DNA from: Euglena gracilis
Taxonomy: Eukaryota > Euglenida > Euglenophyceae > Euglenales
NCBI GenBank assembly: GCA_039621445.1
Contig: CP154955.1
Coordinates: forward strand, 7,924,241 to 7,988,240
DNA: 64,000 bases
Reading direction: 5' to 3'
Shown: piece after piece, positions 50,463-59,650 of the stretch
How positions within the stretch are numbered: the first letter of the stretch is position 1
How the letters are laid out: each line of letters begins with the position of its first letter
Made by a program: the position numbers and the translations under genes
The notes under the pieces: model-generated
What the model saw: only the letters and a program-made list of their open reading frames with translations
The model's database searches: none
What the model was told of the DNA's origin: nothing

Positions 50463-50679
50463 GTGTGGATATCAGAATAGCAAACAAGTTCCCGTGCAAA
50501 AAAATAAGGCCAACACATATTAAGAAGTGCTCCCGTTCAGGCTGTTCCGACCCTGAATTTCCTTTCTTCGCAGCCTGACGTGGTGCTTTTTTTTGCCTTG
50601 TCAGCCCCGGCGCAGACCCTGGCCCTGCCTCTCCAACGAAGGGTTCACAGACCGGTTTGTGAGGACCAGGGCGGTCTGA
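43411..50679 (+). CDS. DCC-family (DUF393) thiol-disulfide oxidoreductase-like protein
   Basis: The core matches the DCC family in order: RPVILFDGVCNLCNTGVNFV (the D-x-x-C-x-x-C motif), DPEARFRFAALQSTEG, RALLQRCGRSPDDISSIVL, HIKSEAVLRIGRGL, GPLRDAMYDQVAQNRYNLFG and MTDTC. These blocks only join in frame if several introns are removed by the nonconventional CAG/CTG rule; for example 47883 to 48969 yields STEGRALLQRCG. The protein begins with a hydrophobic segment (PALWVAVGTLLLLWLLAAVG), and a second one (WLAGAVVLGAGAVAGAAV) precedes the core. Two hydrophobic segments in front of a soluble domain resemble the bipartite plastid presequence of euglenids, an inference. The in vivo substrate of DCC proteins is not established. 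The stop at 50677-50679 is followed by AATAAA at 50985. Confidence 0.88.
43554..43613 (+). CDS. Possible DCC gene exon 2 (uncertain)
   Basis: CCACCAG acceptor and CAG|GTGTTG donor enclose exactly 20 codons in phase 0 (AFPCSPGRGRRLCPAVAYYQ), basic and serine/cysteine containing, compatible with a transit peptide. No homology support. Confidence 0.3.
44525..44606. repeat. (TTG)n microsatellite
   Basis: TTG units interrupted by two TTCTTTT blocks; DCC intron. Confidence 0.97.
44968..45220. mobile_element. MITE-like element E7, 253 bp
   Basis: Starts CAGGCCGTATATTAGCC, ends AAAAACATCCTG; exact 8-bp TSD GGTGTGAC (44960-44967 and 45221-45228). Body CCTGGGCAGGCACTCCAAGG, CTCTGGCGCCGAAGGCGCTG, related to E6. 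Lies in a DCC intron. Confidence 0.93.
45941..46102 (+). CDS. DCC gene exon, second hydrophobic segment
   Basis: CGCCCAG acceptor, GTGGGC donor, 54 codons. Reads AAVLSAPAWGWLAGAVVLGA then a charged stretch ending DRVVDDSDAPRRLE. Phase 0 with the catalytic exon. Confidence 0.7.
46309..46922. repeat. ACACATGC/ACACGTGC satellite, 0.6 kb
   Basis: 8-bp units alternating CATG, CGTG and CATATG cores, with a higher-order block repeated near 46435-46520 and 46640-46725. Sits in the conventional intron 46103-47011. Confidence 0.95.
47012..47110 (+). CDS. DCC gene exon with CxxC motif
   Basis: Reads VAAALFSADKRPVILFDGVC then NLCNTGVNFVLDW. The DGVCNLC motif holds the two presumptive redox cysteines. 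The 3' edge was set by homology; the following intron (47111-47834) has CGC at +4 to +6 and GCG at -8 to -6, complementary but not the usual CAG/CTG. Confidence 0.88.
47142..47537. mobile_element. MITE-like element E8, 396 bp
   Basis: Starts CAGGCAATTGCTTAAG, ends GTAAGCAATTGTATG; exact 8-bp TSD CTCCATGT (47134-47141 and 47538-47545). The right terminus has ATG where others have CTG. The body carries the GTGACTGACTGGTTTT family motif of E5. DCC intron. Confidence 0.93.
47835..47883 (+). CDS. DCC gene exon, FRFAALQS motif
   Basis: Reads DPEARFRFAALQSTEG, a signature block of the family. Ends in phase 1, 3 nt before CAG (47887-47889). Confidence 0.88.
47981..48392. repeat. Inverted-repeat element with GGTATTATTT motifs
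   Basis: Left end GTAAACCCCCC…AAATAATACCCC and right end GGGGTATTATTTGGGGGG TTTA are inverted repeats; internal GGGTATTATTT occurs six times. TSD not established. Confidence 0.6.
48969..49024 (+). CDS. DCC gene exon
   Basis: Starts 5 nt after CTG (48961-48963), completing an Arg codon: RALLQRCGRSPDDISSIVL, then GTGACT donor. Confidence 0.85.
49075..49480. repeat. E1-family element copy, left end missing
   Basis: Shares TCGAGTGAAATAAAGTTGGG, GCCAGCCAACTGGGC and CAGCCTTGATCTAGCTCC with E1, and ends GGTCCTTAAGAAATCTCCTG, like the E1 right terminus, but no left TIR was found. Confidence 0.7.
49538..49636 (+). CDS. DCC gene exon
   Basis: GTGAG acceptor; reads AGCHIKSEAVLRIGRGLSAG then PWAPLAAAALLIP, the family's KSEAVLxI…LLIP block. 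Ends 3 nt before CAG (49640-49642). Confidence 0.85.
50224..50299 (+). CDS. DCC gene exon
   Basis: Starts 5 nt after CTG (50216-50218); reads GPLRDAMYDQVAQNRYNLFG then MTDTC plus one base. Directly continues LLIP of the previous exon, as in family members (LIPxPLRDxVYD). Confidence 0.9.
50400..50466. repeat. (TA)n/(GT)n microsatellite
   Basis: TATATATGTATATATA followed by GTGTGTGT; last DCC intron. Confidence 0.95.
50627..50679 (+). CDS. DCC gene last exon
   Basis: Starts 5 nt after CTG (50619-50621), completing DTCR then LSNEGFTDRFVRTRAV and TGA. The DTCRL…RF ending is the normal C-terminus of the family. Confidence 0.82.
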
Positions 50680-52715
50680 GTGTCAGGACGTGCGGATGCT
50701 CCCTCTTTTTGTTTTGGGACGATCTTTGCTGGCAACGAGCTAATGGGAGGGAGTGGGGGCGGGAGTCCCGGCACACCCTGAACTCCTCCTGCCCCCCCCC
50801 ACTGCCAGCCCCCCCCCCCCCCTCCACCCTGGTAGTTCAGAGTCAATACAGGGGGTGTCCTCCTCCTTGATGACAGGTAGGGCTCTTGCGCGTGACCCTC
50901 CTGCCTCCATTTCCGCCGACCCCTATCGCGCATTTCCTTTGAAAGCTCCCCTCTGTGTGAGCGCCGTGACCCCTGAAAACGCTCAATAAAAACTTCGAGG
51001 GGGCTTTCCAACACTCTGAGGGACTAGAGGGGTTCGATTGGGTGTTCTGGTACCTTGTTAAGTATCACACTGTCCGTTTGGTGTCAGGCGTGGCCTTCGT
51101 CGGGGATTTTGCCATTTTGCCATTTTGCAATTTTGCCATTTTGCCATTTTGCCATTTTGCCAGTATCGATCCCCTTCCCCCCCAAAAAGGTCTTAAATTG
51201 ATGTGCATTCCGCAGCTTTAAACCGCTGCCCAGGGTATCAAGTGAGCGTTGGTCTTGTACAGGGGGAGCGGGGCTTTCCAACGTTCTGGGGGACCAGAGG
51301 GACGCAGTTTCCCTTTTGTCTGGGTTCAGTCCGCGCGGGTGTTTCGCATATGAAAGATTGCATGCCATGGCAGAAAGCGGGTTAGGTCTGAGCCAGCCAT
51401 TCCTCAGAATTTGAAGGATTCCGAATGCCTTGAATGAAAGTTCTGGTCAGAAACCAGACAATCATTCACAGACACATAGTAACTCTGGTAGACCGCCCTG
51501 CTGCCCTCCCCACCCACAACAACGTGATCTGACGGCCCTCAGAACAAATGTGCCTCTGCCTCATTTCCAGTGTTCCGCCATGCCGTGTTTTTCCGTGTGG
51601 TGAAGCGCAAGGATCGGTCCCCCCCCCCGTGACGAAGTCGACCAGGGACGCTGCCCGTGTTCGGTCGACGAACCACTTGTGTCTTGCTTCTGCGTGCCTT
51701 GGTGTCAATCAATCCCCCTTCCTTCGCTCAAAGAGGTAATGCGCCGACGGAGGCAAAGGAAGTCAAGTCCTGAACCCTTTCCTTGTGTGCAGCCTGTTGC
51801 AGCCCTCTCAAGCACCGACCTTTTTCTTATCCAGCGCAGTATTTTTCCCAATGAGATTTTGTTTTGTGGCTGCCGAAGCCCCTGCCGGCACCCGAAACCC
51901 ACCATCTGCCTGGGAAAGGCGGTCCACAATAGAAGGCGGCCCCTCCTCAGGGTTAATGAAAGGAATTCCGTGAAGTAATCAAGAGCAAAACAGAATTATA
52001 CCAGCTACGAAATATATCCAGGTGTTGATGCATGAAAGAGGGTTGCATATAGTGAGACAAGATAGTAGACAAGACAGGGGGGCATATCAGGTCTGAATGA
52101 GCCATTCCTCAAAATTTGAGGATTCTGAATGCCTGGAATGAGAGTTTCCATGGTCAGAAACCAGAGAATAATTCGTAAACACAGCAAAAGGAGAGGCAAA
52201 GTGTAGCAGTGTGTGGTCGATTTGCAACCATTTTCCAGCTGGGAAAAGACTGGTGTGTTGATTTAATGCTCTTTCGAAATGTGCTCTGGGCTGTCTTTCG
52301 ACACAAGAAATGAGAGGGAGATTTCTGGGGGCCGGAGAGCATTGAGGGGGAAACGCCCGGACCCTCGAAAGCTGCAAAAAAAAAAGCACGAATAAACACA
52401 AAACGGAAAAAAATCAAATTCTATGTAGAATCCTTTGGGAGCTCTTCAGAGATGTACACTTTCTGCTGGAAGGGCTTTTGGTTCCGCCAGGGAAAAATTT
52501 GGCATATTTTTTATTTTGTATGACAATGTGCCATTTGTTGACCCAAAATTGTAAAACAATGACAAAAATTGGCAGAATTTTTAGTCTCGGGAGAATTGTA
52601 TGCTATGATATACCAAATCATTGATGTATATTTTCATTTTTCTTTTTGGAAGAGTCTCCACAACTGATGCATACAGTGCGGAATCCCCTTAGGTGTGACT
52701 GCATTCTTCCCGGCA
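50680..52715. other. Spacer between DCC and RRP6 genes
   Basis: Contains the AATAAA at 50985, a short GCCATTTTGCCATTTT array (51108-51160) and two sets of direct repeats: GGGGCTTTCCAACACTCTG at 50999 with a cognate at 51267, and a 95-bp block at 51388-51480 repeated at 52088-52185. No exon recognised. Confidence 0.6.
50985..50990 (+). terminator. AATAAA polyadenylation-type hexamer
   Basis: AATAAA about 300 nt after the DCC stop codon and before the next gene. A single hexamer is weak evidence on its own; the position is right. Confidence 0.35.
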
Positions 52716-52728
52716 GTTGCGGGCCCCC
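52700..52728 (+). promoter_or_regulatory. Putative spliced-leader trans-splice acceptor, RRP6
   Basis: TTCTTCCCGGCAG ends 12 bases before the ATG at 52729, so a trans-spliced mRNA would have a very short leader. Positional inference. Confidence 0.4.
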
Positions 52729-52871
52729 ATGAATGTCTCCATCGAGGAGGACCGGGAGACGACCAGCGACAGCGACGTGGGGGACGCCGACGAGGACAAG
52801 CCGGCGGAATTCGCGGGGCAGGAGGACCTCTCCACGTTTGTGAATGTGCTGTTCTCGTACCTGGTGGAGGG
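52729..52871 (+). CDS. RRP6: RRP6 exon 1
   Basis: [20 protein letters not shown] then [17 protein letters not shown]; acidic leader followed by the first PMC2NT helix. Ends 3 nt before CAG (52875-52877). Confidence 0.8.
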
Positions 52872-55800
52872 GACCAGCGGGGCACCTCGTGTCGGCGCGG
52901 CGGTCCATACGTTGACCCGTTTTTGCCACAATATGGCAAAAACGGGTCAAGTATACATACATATGCGTGTGTGTATGGGCCAAAAAATATGGCAAAATAT
53001 TTTTTGTCCATTGTTTATACGGGTTTTTCATTGTGCTGGGATGGGAAGTTTGTTTTTTTATTAAGGACCGCCTGTGGGGTTGGATGCAGTCCCGTCGCCA
53101 GTGACTTTGCAAGCATCGATCCCCCTCCATAACAGCGTCGCTTGTGCCGCTGCGAGGGACGCAGGTGCACAGCGGGCTGCCGACGGGGGAGGACTACCAG
53201 TACCAGGAGACGTTCCGGGCATTCCCACGAGAGATGGCGCAGTACGCCAGCATCCTGTTGCAGCTCATTGAGGTGTGAGGCGGCGAGATCTGTCAACTTC
53301 CCAGCTGCATGCCTCAAATTTTCTAATTCTATTTCAGCATTGCGTATCTTTGATAATTGCCTTCAAAAAATGTGAAATTGGATTCAAATTTCGTAGCAGG
53401 TCAAATTCAAGTCAGTGATTCCTACAATTTCACTGATTTTTTATCATCGCAGAGAGAAGAATTCCCAAGCAATTACAAAAAATGGGTGGGCTGATGTGTT
53501 ACCAATACCGATGCCCTCCTATTAATCTGGGGGGTCCAGCCTCCCTCCTCTGCTAGGGCACCAGTAAGCTCACAATGAAGAATCCGGTGGACCTCTCCAA
53601 GGTCCAGGCGTTGACGCGTCGTCATGCGTGAACAAAGTTCAAAATGATGCGAGGGGTCGACAACCATCTACCCGCCCACCCTCAACACTGGTGCCGTTGG
53701 GGCAAGCTACCACGCTCCCTCTGGGGTCCCAGATTGAAAAGCATTCTGCCATACATATATATGCATATATGTATATATATGTATTTATATATATTGTATA
53801 TATCATATATTATATATTATATCTATTATATATAATATATATTACATATATATATATATATTACATATACATTACATATGTATTATATGTATTTATATAT
53901 AATGTGTACGTATTTATATATATAAATGTATTTACATATATAATAAATATATACACATACATAACATAATCCCGCACTTCAAAGGTGTTGGGGTGTTGTT
54001 ATGTTTTTTATTTTTATTCGGTTTTTGATTTAACCCCCCCCCATCCCAACGCGGGTCAGTCCCTGACATGGCCCCCGACTGTGAGACCAAGATGGACGCC
54101 GTGGTGGAAATCATCGACAGCCTGCTTGAGAACGTGGACGGAACGCTGGACGAATTGAAGGGGAAGAAGGACCAGGCTAGCGCCGCCGCCCGAAGGTTGG
54201 TCCTGTTTTTTTTGGGTTGGACTTTGGTGGGAGGCTGCAGTCTAACTTTTTTTTCGAACTAATTTTTTTTGTTGTCGATTTCGGTTTTAGTTTTATTGGT
54301 TTTCAATTTAATTCAATTTTGATTGAATTATTTATTATTTTAGTTAAGTTCATTTTAAACTTTACCTTTTTTTGTCGCATTTTTGATTTCTTTGCCGCAA
54401 TTTTTCGCCGAGCAATTTTTACTGGTGCTTTCCAGTGTCTGTGACCAACATCAATACTTTCAGTCGCTGTAGAAAAAGGATGTGAGTGGGGAGAGGCAAA
54501 TACGCTTGCACCTCCAGTTATTACTGCTGCCATTTCTACCCCCCCAGGTACACCAGTATGCGCCGCATCAGTGGGGTTCTGCGCCCTCAGGTGAAGTTCA
54601 ACCCTCCCCCTGACAACTCCCCTGCCCCGTTCCGTGTCAAGTCCAGGCGTTGGTGAGTTCTGGGATCGTTGGTCAAGGAAGCTCTCCCCTCCATCTTTGC
54701 CTTTCTTTTCGTCCTACTTTTGTGCTGTGCAATTCCATGGACGTCACTTGTAAATTTGTGGGGCCTTGGCATCGTACACCACCCATCGCACCACTCGATG
54801 CGTTTCATCGCAACGTTTGCTGTGCCGTACACATTGTTACCACCCATCACATCACTCCATCTCATCCATCAGTCCATGATTTTCATCGCAACGTTTGCTG
54901 TGCCATACACATTGTGCCAGTGGTATTACAAAGGCCTGGCAGAAATATTCAAGGACTCGAAGCTCACCTATGGCGAACCTGGTGTGCATCACTTTCTTTC
55001 TTTGTTGGTCGATTCCAGTACATTAACCCCCCCCCCCCGATAAGTGCGCAGTGCCCTAATTGTGCGCAGTGCCCTAATAAGTGCGCACCCCCCAAGGGTC
55101 CGAAACTACCTCCCTAAAAAGTGTGCACCCCCCCAAAGGAGAAATCACTGTCGCATCTCAGGTCGGAAAGCACACACAATTCTCAGAATTGTCCTTCTCA
55201 GATCAAACGTTTCTATCGTCCAAGCCCAAATTTGACACATTTGACACATAATCACTTGACTCATAACTTGAAATCACAAAATTGGGGGGGAATTGAAAAA
55301 GAGTGGGGGTAACGTCAGCATTTTCGGCTTTGCCCTAAAAAGTGCTCACTGCCCTAATAAGTGCGCACCCCTTGGGGTCCGAAACTACGTCCTTAAAATG
55401 CACGCACCCGTGCACTTATTAGGGGGGGGGTTACTAAACTTCCCCTGGGAAGCAGACAGAGAAAGCGTCAGCGTGAGAAGGGGAGAGACAGAGTTTTGAA
55501 ATATTTGAATTTTTTTTTGGGAGAGGACCCATTCCACAGTCGGCAATAATAATCAAACACAATGCTGATGTGACAATGTTTTAACAGTAGTCACAGAACC
55601 ACTCCCAACCCGAAAAAGTGGATGAAACACGGAGAGGGAACAATGGAATGCCAAACCCCTTCGTAAAATCTTCCGTCAAGTGCGAGGAATCCATTTTTAA
55701 AGCTCGTTGCAACCAAAATCTTGTTCAAGGCATTTTCAAGGAATCAAGCCCCCAGATTACCCCTCCTGTGCCTGGGCAGGCTGTCCAAGGCACCCAGATC

Positions 55801-58800
55801 CGACCCCCCCCCCCGGGGGATCTCCACGCACACAGATAAAAAGGGCCAGAGGCGAACAACAGCGCCAGGCCAGAAGAAGGGATAAAAGGCACCAAAAGAC
55901 AGCCACAGTGCACACAGGGGGGGGGCGGGGGCACATGCCCTGAAGTGCCTGGGCACTCAACCAAGGCACTTCTGGCCGAAGACACCAGAAGCCAGAATAG
56001 CCAATTTTTGGCTTTTTTTTTGCCCGCGACCAGGCAGGCACCGACTCCCGGGGGGGGGGGGGGGGAGTGCCTGCCTGCCCAGACACCACGGGCCCCCCTC
56101 CCCCCCCTCCCCCCCAGGGTTGGTCAAATTCAGCCGACTTGCCAGCCAAGTGAACCGCATAATTATGATTGCAGTTACCCAGTCAGAAAGGCATATAATT
56201 CCCGTCGTTTCCCGGCGGTTTTCCGGTCGCCAACACCCCGGCAGGGGTGCACCACTACGAGGAGCAGGTGCGGGCCTTCAAGCCCACCCCGGCCCAGCTG
56301 CAGATCAAGCAGGAGCAGCTGTACCGCAGCCTGGAGGACACCCCATGCCACTGGGTGGACACCCTGCCCAAGCTGCAGGCGTGGACCTGCCCATCTTCCC
56401 GAACCACCATGCTTGCATGTGAGCTATATGCAATGCAATGTGTGCATATGCGCTTCATGCAGTGCCATGCGTGCATGTGAGCGACATACAATGCCATGCG
56501 CGAATGTGAGCAGGTACGAGTGCACCATTTACTGCAGTCCTCATATGGCCAATACGTCTTTGGGTTTGTCGGAAGCAAAGAAAATTACACAGATAGATCC
56601 TGAGGATTCTACATCCTATGATCCTGAGGGTCCTGGGTTTTCTAAAAGGGTGGGTGTTGCGTTCGGCCTGGAGAAAAGGAGATCACTAAGTGATTATATG
56701 TTTGGGACCCTGCTTTAAGGTGTGTCCGACCCCGGGGGGGTTGCTGACTGACTGACTGGTTTTGGCTCAGGTCTCTGGGGTTGGATGGTCGGCAGGATTG
56801 TGGTCCTTTTGGCGCCTCCTGGCGCAGACTCTGAAAATATTCTTTTGAAGAAAATGTAAAATCAGTGGGTTGGCTTTGAACGCCAGGTTTTTATATTTCC
56901 CAAACATATGCCACCGATGTCCACCCACTAAAAGCACGGCAGGGAAAATGACAGATGTAGCAATGGCTCCCCTCCTGCCACATCATCCCGCCCTTGCAGG
57001 AAATGGAACGCAAGTTGTCCAGTAGCCTGGGCAGAGGGTTTTTTGGAAAGGTTGGGTGGTGATTGTGTCCTGGCCCTCCCTCCCTCGATGGCTGGTTGGC
57101 CCGATTTGGGACCTTTTTTTTAAGGGCCCTTTATATATCCCCGAATTTTATTATCATTCAATTTGTTTGTTAATGTGAATTATTTACCAATTATTTATGA
57201 ATTATAGTAATTCATTATTATTAATTCATAATTAATTATAAATTAATAATAACTAATTCATAATTAATCATTATCATTAATCATTAATTCAATTATTTAT
57301 CAATTATTATCAATTATTTATTATTATTATTATTATCAATTATTCATTTATTTAGAGCTCAAAATCGACCTCAAAATTTTTATCTCAAAGTGCGCCCCCC
57401 CCCCACAGGCCGACCCCCCCTTCCCCGGTGCCTCAAAACACCTCTGGGCCCGGAGGTGGCGGTGGACATCGAGGCGCACTCCTACCGGTCGTTCCAGGGC
57501 TTCGTCTGCCTGCTGCAGTTCAGCACGCGCGCCGAGGACTTCCTTGTGGACGCGCTGGAGCTGCGGGACCGCCCGGCGCCGGGCTGGGCCCACCCGGGCC
57601 ATCCACCCCCCCCCCCCCCCCCCCCAGGGTTTGATATAAGGAGGGCGTACATGGTTTAGGTGGGGGCTGCCCCCCCCCCCCTGGCCCGCAGGGGGGGTCC
57701 GGACCACCCCCCCCCACCTGTCCTTATATCGAACCCTGCCCCCCCCTCGTTTGCAGGGCGTTGCTTAAGAAGATTTACCCCCACCCCCCTGGGGGGCCCA
57801 GCCATCCAGCAGCACTTTTTCCAGCCCCGGACCCCCCCCCTTCGAGTTTTATTTATTTCCAGCTGTCGTTTGGGCGACTTCGAAGGTAAAGGATTTTTCG
57901 TTTTCGGCAATAGGTCAAAATGGGTGAAAATGGGTCAGAGAATGGCCAGGGCAAATTTGGGTCAGGGAATCGGTTTTTTTTTTTTGCACTTTTTCGATTT
58001 TTTTTTTTTTTGGTACCTGGTTGGACCCCGGGTACCCTGGGGTCAGCCAGCATTGTTTTTCCAGCCAGCCAAATTTCTCAGCCTCTGAGCTCCCCCCCCC
58101 CCGGTCCTTAAGCAACGCCCTGCTCGTTGGCCCTTCAGGCAGTCAATTGCACCCCCCCCCTGATCTTATAAGACAAAATCTTTCTCCAAACCTTGAATCA
58201 TTTCAACCAATTTTTTTTGTATGGGGGTCCACCAAACTGAGTAAATAAAGCGCACTGCACTGTGCAAATGACAGGGTTTGATTGCAAAAATTGCCCCCTG
58301 GAAGGCCAACATGGTCCAGGCCAATGAGCCCGAGGGGGTGTACAGTATGGAGCATTAATTGTCTTACACCTCCAATTTTGTTGGTCATATCCCCTTGCCA
58401 GCCCACGAGTTTTGAGGGTTTTTTTCCATCTAAATGTCTTGTACCTGTCTATGTGAATCTATCCAAATACATTTCTGATGTTTTGATATTTTCACGTGCT
58501 TTGGTTTTTTTCTTTTCAATCCCAAGCACATTCTTTTCTGCTGCACACATTTGGACACACTCCCGCCCTGCCCACTGCTCGCCCACCCACCCACCCACCC
58601 ACCCACACCCACCCACCCACCTGCCCACCCACCCCACCCACACGCACAGCACCCACCCACCCACCCCAGCCCACCCACCCACCCACCCCACCCACCACAC
58701 CCACCCACCCCACCCCCACACACCAACCCACCACCCACCCACCTACCCACACCCACACCATCCACACCCACCCACCCACCTACCCACCACACCCAACTAA

Positions 58801-59109
58801 CAGACACCACCACACACACACACGCAATTACGCACGCAGCACGCCGCACGCACTACGCTCGCGCGCGCGCACACACACACACACACGCACGCACACACAC
58901 ACACACAGACACACAAACACAAACACAACAACACACACACACACACACACAGCCGCGCGCACACACACTTGCACACGCACACGCACACGCCCACCCACAC
59001 GCACACGCACACACACCCGCACACGCACACGCACACGCGCACGCACGTACGCACGCACGCACGCACGCACGCACGCTCGCACGCACACGCACGCACGCAC
59101 ATGCACACA

Positions 59110-59173
<64 letters not shown>

Positions 59174-59324
59174 CACACACACCCACACACCCACACACAC
59201 CCCCACACACACACCCCACCCCACACACACACACACCCACCCACCCACACACACAACACACGCACACACACGCACGCATACACGCACGCACGCACGCACG
59301 CACGCACCCACGCACGCACGCACA

Positions 59325-59355
<31 letters not shown>

Positions 59356-59371
59356 GCACGCACACGCGCAT

Positions 59372-59422
<51 letters not shown>

Positions 59423-59566
59423 CACACGCACGCACACACACACACCCACACACACACACACCCACACACACACACACACCCACACCCACACACACACACA
59501 CCCACACACACACGCACGCACACACGCGCACACACGCACGCACGCACGCACGCACGCACGCACACA

Positions 59567-59610
<44 letters not shown>

Positions 59611-59618
59611 TGCACGCA

Positions 59619-59650
<32 letters not shown>

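Noticed and set aside
54653-54658. Strong GTGAGT donor in RRP6 after exon 5
   Set aside because: Using it shifts the next exon out of the family alignment, whereas the CAG/CTG boundaries 12 nt upstream give an exact match.
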